64,000 bases of DNA, taken from positions 50,716,001 to 50,780,000 of the forward strand of contig OZ231126.1 of NCBI GenBank assembly GCA_965153355.1. The letters run 5' to 3'. The notes beneath the pieces are model-generated. The model saw nothing but the letters and a program-made list of their open reading frames with translations, ran no database searches and was not told where the DNA came from. Position numbers and translations under genes: made by a program. Shown one piece after another: positions 56,301-64,000 of the stretch. The DNA is from Flaccisagitta enflata (Eukaryota; Chaetognatha; Sagittoidea; Aphragmophora). Within the stretch, counting starts at the first letter, position 1. The number at the start of each line of letters is the position of its first letter.

Positions 56301-59300
56301 AGGGGTCAAAATTTTGGAAATCTTTGATGGCCTTGTTCAAAGATGAATCAGGGCTTTCTGCTTCTGTTATTTGTGGAACCAAATCCATTCTTGAGACATA
56401 AATCTGACATTGATCTAGATTGTATGGTTCTTCAAGAGGTGTTGCAGGATCTTCCTTCAAGCATTTTGAGCAGGACTCTATTATTTCGTAACCTTCTAGA
56501 GTTGTGACCATTTCTGAATCATGGCTCTCTGCTGCTGTCTGTTGTGGGACCAATTCAATTCTTGGGACTTCAGTATGCACTTCAGACTTATCTTCAGGAG
56601 GTGTAGAAAAACTGGCATTTTTCACAGGATCATCAGAGGTAGGAGCAACACTAGAAAACAATGGATCCTTAACGCACTTTGTGCATGAGTCAATGTCTTG
56701 AGAAGCTTCCATCACAGATAAGTCAGAGCTTTCTGTTTTCAAAGAATTTTGTGGGATATTGCTAAAAGCCGTGCTTGCTGCTAGACAGGTTGTGGCAAGT
56801 TTGTCAGTCTCAGTATTTTGCATATTATCAGATATCCCCAAAACTTGTATAATTTGATTTGCTTGCTGTTCCTCTTGTTCAACAACATAGCCATTGAAAG
56901 TTGAACAATCAATACTAGATGAATCACCATCTATGCTGTTCAATTTGCCTGATGGGGTCAGATCTTTGGAACAACTTGTCCCTTTCTCAGTCACAAGTTT
57001 TGCTGCCTCAGTCTGACTCATTTGCAGTTGATCTGATGATTCCATTGTAAAAATTTCTGAATCTTGTACAGTAACTTCTTTTTGTGGCAGATTTACAGCA
57101 ACAGCTCCTTTTGATGGCAAGTCTTCGACTGTTGTCCATGCAGTATTGTTCACAAAAGTTGATGCTTCAGCCTTGGTAATTTCTCCGACGGATAATGAAG
57201 GGAATTTATCATCCCTCACAATGATTTCCTCTTGATCTTCATGACCAAAGTTTTGTCTTTCCCCTTTCTGTGGTAGCAATGATATTGGCTCCTGATCAGT
57301 GACAACCTGTGATGACTCATGTAATCCCATGGTGGCAAGGTAATTTTGAGATTCTTTTTCTATGCTGTTTACCTCATGGTTTACATCATCTGAAGTAGTT
57401 GGACTCATAAGTCCTGCCATTCCACACTTGCCATGTGGAATGTCAGTCTGCTTGACACAAGATTTCTTACATTGATCAGGTTTTTTTGTTGGGCATTTAC
57501 ATTTGAAATTTCCCTTCCATGGCCAAAACCCGTTATTGCATGAGCATTCTCCTGTTCCACCATGACATGGACCTTGACAACCTGATAATTTCTTGAGGCA
57601 TTGGTTATTATCTGTTTGGTTGGTTTTATTGTCTAATGAACTGGAGATAGACATTTTTGGTTCATTTTCTTCATCACATTCCATTCCATTGATTACTTTT
57701 ACAAAGCTTGCCTTTGTTGCCATTTCTTCAGGGAAATTCTTGAACACTGGAGTGAGATTTTGTGCTACATAATTACTTGTGTTTAATTCATCTGACTTTT
57801 CAAAAGTAAGTGCCTTTCCATGTCCATCCGTCGTTTCTACAATTGGAAGTTTTTCTTGAAATTCTTTGTGTATTTCCACAATGTTAGCTGACTTTGCAGG
57901 CAAGGAGTTAGGCTCATATTTAGAGGGAACCATGGTTGAATCTTTTGTGTCTGTTGTCTTTCTTGATGGTGCATCTTCTTTTGGAAAGTTTTTGAATACT
58001 GGAGGCAGCTGCTGCTGTGGGGCATTTAACCAAACATCCCCTTTCCCTGCTTCTTCATGGACTGTGATGGGTTTGTACTCCTGGCTTATATTGGGCTGAT
58101 TCTTTACTTGTTCTTCATTTGAGCTTATTGATGTAAGGTGTGCTGGTTTTTCCTCATCATGCAACATCTCAACTACTTTTGCCAAGGATCCATCATCTTT
58201 GGATGCAGCAGAGCTATCTAATTGATCAGCAGCATAGTTTTGCTCTAAATCATGATGAGACCTCACCATCTCAAAGCTTTCATCAGTTGGTTTATCTAAA
58301 GTAGATTGAAGAGCAACATGATCATTTTCAATCTGATTGAGTGTAAAACCAGGAAAGTTTTTGAAAACAGGCTTATGTTTTTGTTGTGTTGTTTCTTCTA
58401 ATGAGCCTTCAGTCATGACCGTAACCGTGCGTTCTTTCTCATCAATATCAATGACCCTCCTTCCACTCCATAGGGATGGTTTTGCAAAGGCAACATCAGT
58501 CTCACTCTCTAATGATTGTATGAGTCCTTCACTAATGGCACTTTCTTGATCTTCAAAACTAGAAAGACTGCTTTTGTGAGAAGATTCAAGTTGCGTAATT
58601 ATGGATGGTGGATGAATGATGTGGTAAGAATCAAGTTTTTTGGGAACATTGGCGAGTTCCAAAATATTCTTTTGGGTTCCCTCAGCAATATTTGTTTCTG
58701 TTTCCACATTTTGAAGCAGTTTGACAATTTCATCTTCAATTGAGTCATGTGTTTCAATGATGGGTAATTTAACACCTTGATCAGCTGTTTCTTGCTCTTC
58801 CACTTTCGTTGATTCGAGGTAACTTTTTGAGGCTGGCATACTTGACAAGTCTCTGTCTTTTCCAATTTCAAAATTGTTCACTTTGTTTCCAGAGTCACTC
58901 GTCAAATTCACTTCATAACCAGTATTGCCCTGAAGATTTCCTTCCACTTCAACCTCAGATTTTACATCTGAATCTTCATCTTTCTCATTTGGAGAATCCT
59001 TAGTATCATCAACTGTCGCCACATTCAAAATTGGGGTAAAAGCTGACTGCCTATCACTATCCTCTGTCAGCACTATTTCTGGGATACTTACTGTTGGTAG
59101 AGGCACCTCTGCAACATCGACAGTCTGCAAATTATCGTGTAGAGAGTCTTCAGCTATAAAATTAACCTCTGGAATATCGACTGTCGGTATGACACCCAAG
59201 TCGGTCTCTGGGGCATCCCCTGATGGCAAATTGTGTTCAAGATGTTTTTCATCCAACTTTCCTTCCAACACTTCATGGGATGTTTCGTGGTTGTCAGACA

Positions 59301-60845
59301 TCATCATTTGAGATGGAGGAATGAAACCTTGAAAGGATATCTCGATTGCCTCCTCCAATAGAGACAAACCTTTTCCTACTGCGGAAGCGACGTGAGATTC
59401 AAATTGGGAAGCGCTGGTCTTTGTTGACATGGAATGAGATGATTTACCGGCAGAGTTTCTTTTTCTAGGTTGATCAAGACAGGGCTTCCTAGCGCATCCA
59501 CCTGCCGATTTTTGCTGTCTGGCATAGTATTGCATCAGTTCCTCTTCAGTGTCAAAATGAGGGATTTCAGGACGAAATTCTTTGAAAGAAGCAATCATAT
59601 TAGCATCACGCACTGGGGTGGATGCTTCTTGGGTCGCTGCGGCGGTTTCTGATGGTAACGCCGCCGATGTCGCCACCAGCCTCTCATTTTCCACTTTATC
59701 ATTTCCTGAGGTCAACAAATCAATCTCAAAAGATTCAGATTCGAGGTTTTCAGCATCCTGATCTTGGCTCCAAGTCATCTCTTCCCCTTTCAAGCCAGTT
59801 TCCTTCATATTCTGAATCCGCCTTTCCTTGTTCTTTCGCCGCAAGCGTCTTTGAAGTTCATTTCTCCGATTTTTGGTATCACTTGAGTCGACGGTAGCGC
59901 CATCCGCAGATTCACCGATGAAGAGAGATTCCAACTCTGCCGCTGATGCCCGACGTGCGATTAGCTGAAGACAGAAGACGGAGAGGTGTGGTGAGGAGGA
60001 AGAGGAGGTGAAAAAAGAGATCACCAAACTATGAGGACAACAGAAAATAGTCGCATTTGATTTTCTTAAAATTACAGAGGGGTCGGTTAAAATTCACGTA
60101 AGGGTGGCGAACTTATCGTTGAATACTGAATAGTGTATACCTCTTCTTTTCTTTGTTGATATTTCTCCATAAGTTGTCCAAAAAAGGACAGATTGGGATA
60201 GATATTGGCACCATCCAAACCGTTCCTGCCTAGCATAGCTGTCAATTTTGGAATTGAAATAAATTTCAGAGTGGATAAAGCGAACAATGAAATTTCATTT
60301 TGTGAGGAGCCGTCAAAGCCCACCATGTGTCGTTGGGAATTTCCTAACCTTGCAATTGCACGTGTTTATTGTGCAGGAAGTCGAACTGTTCAATGCAACG
60401 TTGTTGGTAAATACGTTGCTTCTTTTCAGACCAATTGCACCGAAGATTCTCTTCAAGCGGAGAGGAGCAAAATTCGTACGCTTGCAAAACAATTTCTCCT
60501 ATGTTGTTGTCCAATTCTGTTTGAACACGGAATCGTGTAATATTCGTTTCTCAAGAAAAGGATAGCCGTTTGAAATGAGCAAGAAGAAGAAGAAGAAGAA
60601 GAAGAAGAAGAAGAAGAAGAAGAAGAAGATGAAGAAGAAGAAGAAGAAGAAGAAGAAGAAGAAACAGATAAGCAACAACAACAACTGCAACTATTCTTAT
60701 AACAAGGTCATCAGAAGAGACAGTGAGATATTATGTAATATGCATTACAATCCTAAATGAATACAAACAATGCCAGAATGGCCCCAGAAGTGGCAAAAAC
60801 TCATATAGAACAACAATAATGACGAAAGCGTCAACAATTCTAACG

Positions 60846-60890
<45 letters not shown>

Positions 60891-63240
60891 TTAGCAGAGC
60901 AAGTAACCTTCTAATGACATCGTCCTTTCTTTTTTGTCATTCGCATGAGCGGTATCTCGAGTCCGACGAAATCTGTGGCCCCGGCGGTTAGCATCGGCAG
61001 AAACGCCGTCGACTCGATGGTTGTCGTTTCGCTCTTCAGAGACGTCAGCCGGAATGTCTTGTGACGACAACGGCGAAGAAATGGACGATTTTCTCGTCCG
61101 CATCCACTTCCTCTGTTGCTCAACATCCACGCCTTGTGCCATCGACATGGCCATTGTTCCATCTATTCTGTCGGCGATGTCTACGCATAGATCGCTCCTT
61201 TCTCGTCTCAATGACTTGCTATTCCCCTTCCCATCCTTCTCCTCCTCTTTATCTTCGGAGGATGTCCCACTCCTCGCGCATTTGCCGACGGGGACCTGGT
61301 TTTGACGATGGCGTTGATGTTGCTGATGATGATCATGATGGTGCTCATGATGATGGTGATGTTCAAACCGACGTTTCCAGTCAGCCGATGATTCGTTGTT
61401 GCAGTTGTCGTTTTCTTTTCTCTTTCCGCAATTGCGACACAAAACGCCGCACGACATCAGAGATTCCCTAATTTCACGCTGAATGTTGCGATGAGTCGCA
61501 ACTGGACAAGAGAGAGAAGTACACTTTTTTTTAATAAGAACCAAGTTTATAAGAATGTTAGGCTTCAAATCGTCAAAAATTTAAGAACATGCTAAGAACA
61601 TTGGAAGGCATCATTTTTTTTTAAAATTTAAGAACATTAGGCTTAAAATCTTAAAAATTTAAGAACATTTTTTTCTGGCCTTTGTTTTAATAGATTTTTC
61701 TTTGCAAAAAAACAGACTGTATCTTTTTTGTTCAGCAAATTATGTTTCACTTTTTAAAGCGTGTATCTTTCTATTTTCATTGATATTGATATTGATATTT
61801 ACTTAAAATATTTAAACCTGCTACTTTTTTGTTTTATTGATATTTCCCTTCCTCCTAATCAAGAACGTTCTAAATTGGAGGTTAAAACATGTCGCTTACA
61901 AACAACTGATTAGAACAGTCTGTTAAATGGCTTACTCTAGAGAGAAAAGATCACCTTACTGAGCAACGATTTTGTCTTCCTTGAAATGTTTAAAAGCTCT
62001 GAAAGAGAAAAATGAAACAGCTCCGATTTCGCAAACAAAAACTTGATTTACTGTCTGGAAAAAATAACGCCGATACTTTTCTTGAAATCATGGCTTCTGG
62101 ATGTTCGCTCAACAGCAAAGCAGAATTCAATTCCGTGACTTGGTCAGTGTAACAAAGCCAGGGCACCACTACCTGTGACAACTTAGTCACAACATCAGGA
62201 TAAGTTGCTTTTTATAGGTACAATCGTCATCATAAATTAAAAATAATTTTTGAACGCTTAATCGAGGTTTTACTGGACCGATAACTTTTTCTGACAAAAT
62301 GAATTTTTAACCTCTTTTCCTAATGCAACTGGGGTTTCCTGCATAAAATTTTTGGTGAAAACATAAGTCGTTAAAAACCGGTATCATTTTACCGAGATGA
62401 ATAGTGTTTAAATCAAGAACAATTTAAGAACATCTATGCCTTGAAACTGCTCAAAATTTAAGAACATTGAAGGCTTGCCCAAAAAATGACGTTCTTATGA
62501 AAAAAAGTGTAGAAACGGTAAATTTAAATTTCAGGATTGGCACATTTTTTTATCCAGATCAACAGAAAAACAAAAAGGCAGAGATATTTCTTTAAATGCA
62601 CTCACCAGAAATGTCACATCCTAATTCCGCTTTTAGCGCTTCTCGCTCCCGATCCTGAAAAAAAATCGCGTGATTGTATGCAAAATTATTGGAATTTTAT
62701 ACTTTTATTTGTTGTTTTCCTCCCTCTCTTGCAAAAACAAGGCCGGATACACGGCTACCTTAGTCGCGTGCGGGTGGGCAGGGGCAGTATTTGAGTTACT
62801 AAAGCACTTAGGCAAGTGCAGTGAGGCTAAAGACTGCAAAAACATAAAAAAAGTAAAATGGGGACCGACCGACCAACCAACCGACCTACCGACCGACGGA
62901 CGGACAAAGCGGGGTGTTGAGTCGCGTAGCACGCGACTAAAAATTGTAAGAACATATCGCTTTCGTTTTTGAAAAAAAAAATCCTTTCTAATTGCATCAT
63001 TTTTTGTGAAGCAACCTTTTACATTGTTTCTTTATCTATCCGAAAGCAGGTGAACTGATAAGATGCATTGCGTAGAGCTGAGACAACCCAGATGGGCAAC
63101 AACGTTTTCAACTACAACAACAGCAGCAGAAGTCCCCACAACCCTCACAATTACGAAAACTTACTTCGAAAACAACAACAACAACAACAACAACATACTT
63201 CAGCGTCATTGTGTGAAGATGAATTGCAGTCGTCTTGACG

Positions 63241-63303
<63 letters not shown>

Positions 63304-63381
63304 GCAACAACAGCAGAATACCCCACAACCCTCACAATGACGAAAACATACTTTGAAAACATAGACAGCGCGAAAAAGAGC

Positions 63382-63478
<97 letters not shown>

Positions 63479-64000
63479 GCATACTTCAGCGTCATTGTTA
63501 GAAGATGAATTGCAGTCGTCATGAGGCAAACATTCAAGGATGTTTTCGCGAATTTTTTCCGCCATTTTCGCGTGTTTGATCTTTTGTTTTAATTCTTCCT
63601 TTTTTAGCGCCACGATGCGGCGATGTTCAGAGGCTAGATGCTCGCAGAGACTTCCCTCGTCATCGTCAGGAGGACAACTGTCCTCCAAAGGATCAATGTC
63701 CCAAGCCGGATCATCTGATTCATGTTGGAATAGAATTGAAAGAGAGAGGGCCAGACAGATAGACAGACTTCAGCCTGTTGTGGTCAAAACCTGCGGGATA
63801 AGGACAGTCGGAGCATTTGGCCAAATCCTCGTCTTCGTCCGATTTGAAATCGTCGTCGGTCAAGTCGCACAATTTCCCGCAGAATATCTCCTCCAACTCT
63901 TCTTCCTCCGTCTCTTCTTCCCAGTTGTTGCCGGTGCAGTTGCAAGGATTCTCCTCCTCCAATTCCGGACACCATTTGCAAATGTCCAACCTCAAATCGG
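50931..64000 (-). CDS. Giant acidic, Cys-rich, low-complexity protein (5' end outside window)
   Basis: Unrecognised gene. Exons in transcript order: 63791->64000, 63485-63714, 62606-62654, 60908-61501, 60141-60238, 53311-59964, 52047-52715, 50931-51194. Every junction keeps phase, giving at least 2,921 residues, numbered from the first visible one. Visible parts: acidic Cys-containing N-region (DICKWCPELEEENPCNC); charged helical segment around 90-150; His-rich run (HHHHHEHHHDHH) around 205; three VFKNFP motifs (about 927, 1055 and 1135); Cys cluster (about 1182-1245); repeated CSKC-type motifs; three DICKLY..IGDPWKDP copies, two inside a 118-residue tandem repeat (about 1769-2005); a compact segment FVVECYGASATEEDAFDAIK (about 2434); Thr/Pro-rich region; and a helical C-terminus (ERWALVAMREGDASLTKQLL). 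No transmembrane segment is seen. Cys pairs suggest metal binding or disulfides; this is inference. Confidence 0.8.
51195..52046. other. Intron of the giant gene, nothing recognised
   Basis: 852 bp, AT-rich, bounded by GTGAGG and CGCAG on the minus strand. No repeat element seen. Confidence 0.6.
52047..52715 (-). CDS. Giant gene, penultimate exon
   Basis: 223 codons, phase 0 at both ends; acceptor ATCGAACCAG|CCT, donor AAAACG|GTGAGG. Ser/Thr/Pro-rich with one conserved-looking stretch, GVVEIPLPDNVVVRCVNGKV. The segment at about 52110-52260 reads Thr/Pro/Lys/Met in the spliced frame, but Asp/Glu-rich in an offset frame. Confidence 0.78.
52770..52985 (+). mobile_element. HINE-type copy in an intron of the giant gene
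   Basis: TTTTTAGTCGCTGCCTAGCG hairpin, ACTCTATAAGAGGGTGTGTC, a GTCTGTCTGTGTGTC tract, three CTGCCCCTGCCCA blocks and TTGGCCGTGTATCCGGCCTT. Confidence 0.85.
53080..53262 (+). mobile_element. HINE-type copy, second in the same intron
   Basis: GAGTTGCTTACACGCAACTC hairpin, TACTCTATACGCTGGTTC, GTGTGAAAACGCGCATTTAT, then the CGCATCCGTCCGCAACA and CGCGTCACTTG end block. The GTCY tract is nearly lost. Confidence 0.7.
53263..53300 (+). repeat. (GT)n(CT)n microsatellite next to a splice donor
   Basis: GT units then about 14 CT units, starting 10 bases into the intron after the donor of the 6.6-kb exon on the minus strand. Confidence 0.9.
53311..59964 (-). CDS. Giant gene, 6,654-bp exon
   Basis: Exactly 2,218 codons without a stop, phase 0 at both ends; acceptor TGTCTTCAG|CTA, donor CCCGAG|GTAATC (a stop follows immediately if unspliced). 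Begins LIARRASAAELESLFIGESA and ends DNQMASSPE. Rich in Ser, Glu, Asp, Lys and, in its second half, Cys. Holds the VFKNFP motifs, the VDIPEV-like acidic repeats (59090-59190), the Cys cluster (57410-57600), the CSKC motifs (about 56130-56700), the 354-bp tandem duplication and the C-terminal compact segment. An exon this long open by chance is implausible. Confidence 0.9.
55131..55838 (-). repeat. 354-bp tandem duplication inside the giant exon
   Basis: Two copies, 55131-55484 and 55485-55838, in frame, each encoding 118 residues with only a handful of differences. Each contains SDCQDQDICKLYK, IGDPWKDPEIDSCPPIENQC and CPVKNQAPCKKL. A third, diverged DICKLY...GDPWKDP copy lies upstream in the protein (about 56030-56080). 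Confidence 0.95.
59965..60140. other. Short intron of the giant gene
   Basis: 176 bp; donor GAAGAG|GTATAC and acceptor TCTTCAG on the minus strand. Confidence 0.75.
60141..60238 (-). CDS. Giant gene, 98-bp exon
   Basis: Acceptor AAATTGACAG|CT, donor GAAGAG|GTATAC. Encodes MLGRNGLDGANIYPNLSFFG and QLMEKYQQRKEE. The split Ala codon joins it in phase to the previous exon. Confidence 0.75.
60584..60662 (+). repeat. (AAG)n microsatellite
   Basis: About 25 AAG units with one AAGATG interruption, in an intron of the giant gene. Confidence 0.95.
60848..60890 (+). repeat. (CAA)n microsatellite
   Basis: About 14 CAA units just outside a splice donor on the minus strand. Confidence 0.95.
60908..61501 (-). 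CDS. Giant gene, 594-bp exon
   Basis: Acceptor CTCTTGTCCAG|TT, donor TTAGAAG|GTTACT (weaker than the others). Encodes VATHRNIQREIRESLM, CGVLCRNCGKRKEN (a Cys-x2-Cys pair), a His-rich run of about 20 residues that could bind metal, basic and acidic Ser-rich stretches, and RTMSLE. Phase 1 on both sides matches its neighbours. Confidence 0.78.
61522..62509 (-). mobile_element. TA-duplicating MITE, copy 3 (988 bp)
   Basis: Left CACTTTTTTTTAATAAGAAC, right GTTCTTATGAAAAAAAGTG, TA at 61520-61521 and 62510-62511. Reversed relative to copies 1 and 2: the ACCAAGTTTATAAG side is on the left. It fills about 90% of its intron. AT-rich, no coding capacity. Confidence 0.85.
62606..62654 (-). CDS. Giant gene, 49-bp micro-exon
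   Basis: Acceptor TTTTTTTCAG|GAT, donor TTTCTG|GTGAGT. Encodes DREREALKAELGCDIS plus one base. The other two frames contain stops, and only this frame fits both neighbours. Confidence 0.78.
62734..62944 (-). mobile_element. HINE-type element, well-preserved reversed copy
   Basis: AAAACAAGGCCGGATACACG, GCGGGTGGGCAGGGGCAG, a (GACC/GACG)n tract at 62862-62905, TTGAGTCGCG-TAG-CACGCGACT hairpin and TAAAAATT end. It defines the family: in forward orientation TTTTTA, a hairpin, CTCTATAAGAGG-like spacer, (GTCY)n, CTGCCCACC block, GCCGTGTATCCGGCCTTGTTTT. This arrangement matches what is known of Helentron-associated elements and dipteran mini-me elements. Confidence 0.8.
63110..63484 (+). repeat. Tandem duplication of (CAA)n with exon-edge sequence
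   Basis: Two copies of a composite unit: a segment containing CCCCACAACCCTCACAAT, GACGAAAAC and TACTTTGAAAAC, then (CAA)n, then ATACTTCAGCGTCATTGT and GAAGATGAATTGCAGTCGTC. In the right-hand copy the last segment is the splice-donor edge of the exon at 63485-63714. The left-hand copy (about 63195-63239) is therefore a duplicate donor edge inside the intron. Confidence 0.85.
63485..63714 (-). CDS. Giant gene, 230-bp exon
   Basis: Acceptor ACATGAATCAG|AT, donor GCTGAA|GTATGC, phase 1 to 0. Encodes DPAWDIDPLEDSCPPDDDEG, then a charged helical segment (RRIVALKKEELKQKIKHAKM) and CLPHDDCNSSSNNDAE. Confidence 0.78.
63791..64000 (-). CDS. Giant gene, most 5' visible exon (partial)
   Basis: Open to the window edge. 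Donor CCCGCAG|GTTTTG, phase 1. Encodes DLRLDICKWCPELEEENPCN, an acidic run (EEETEEEELEE), FCGKLCDLTDDDF and CSDCPYPA. Cys pairs recur. The start codon is beyond 64000. Confidence 0.78.

Overview
This is a eukaryotic, almost certainly animal, window. Genes have GT-AG introns, simple repeats are extremely abundant, and there are several families of non-autonomous DNA transposons, one decayed LINE and Helentron-like short repeats. Nothing points to bacteria, organelles or viruses. I cannot place the phylum from sequence alone; an invertebrate is most likely.

Layout. Positions 1-2465 are AT-rich DNA without a gene. Positions 2466-9996 are a satellite array of about 61 units of 123 bp. Positions 10000-39300 are accessory DNA: microsatellites, 10-bp and 21-bp minisatellites, many copies of a (GTCY)n-bearing dispersed repeat, terminal-inverted-repeat (TIR) elements, a decayed LINE (about 18930-22560) and a decayed 3.2-kb DNA transposon (22891-26103). 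I found no intact host gene there.

Two host genes occupy the right third and converge tail to tail (stop codons at 50467 and 50931). On the + strand, 39343-50467 holds an eight-exon carotenoid oxygenase (BCO/NinaB/RPE65 family). All seven splice junctions are phase-consistent and join to a 550-residue protein that keeps the four iron-binding histidines. On the - strand, 50931 to beyond 64000 holds a gene of at least eight exons, including one exon of 6,654 bp. Its visible product is at least 2,921 residues: acidic, mostly low-complexity, with Cys-rich patches and internal repeats. I do not recognise it. It is the best candidate here for an undescribed gene.

Mobile-element biology. Exact target-site duplications support (a) three copies of a TA-duplicating MITE with TIR CACTTTTTTTTATAAGAAC, (b) a hAT-type MITE family with 8-bp duplications and an internal poly-C/poly-G palindrome, (c) a pogo/Tigger-like MITE, one copy of which is interrupted by a hAT MITE, and (d) a 3.2-kb TIR transposon with a 7-9 bp duplication. 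A fifth family begins with TTTTTA plus a hairpin, carries (GTCY)n, and often a central minisatellite; it resembles Helentron-associated elements (HINE, mini-me). Many introns of both genes are largely built from these insertions.

Limits: exon models are by eye from frame, phase and splice consensus, without transcripts. Family calls are from memory of motifs, not from searches. Much of the copy-to-copy variation in the 123-bp array and the LINE frameshifts at G runs could be uncorrected sequencing error.
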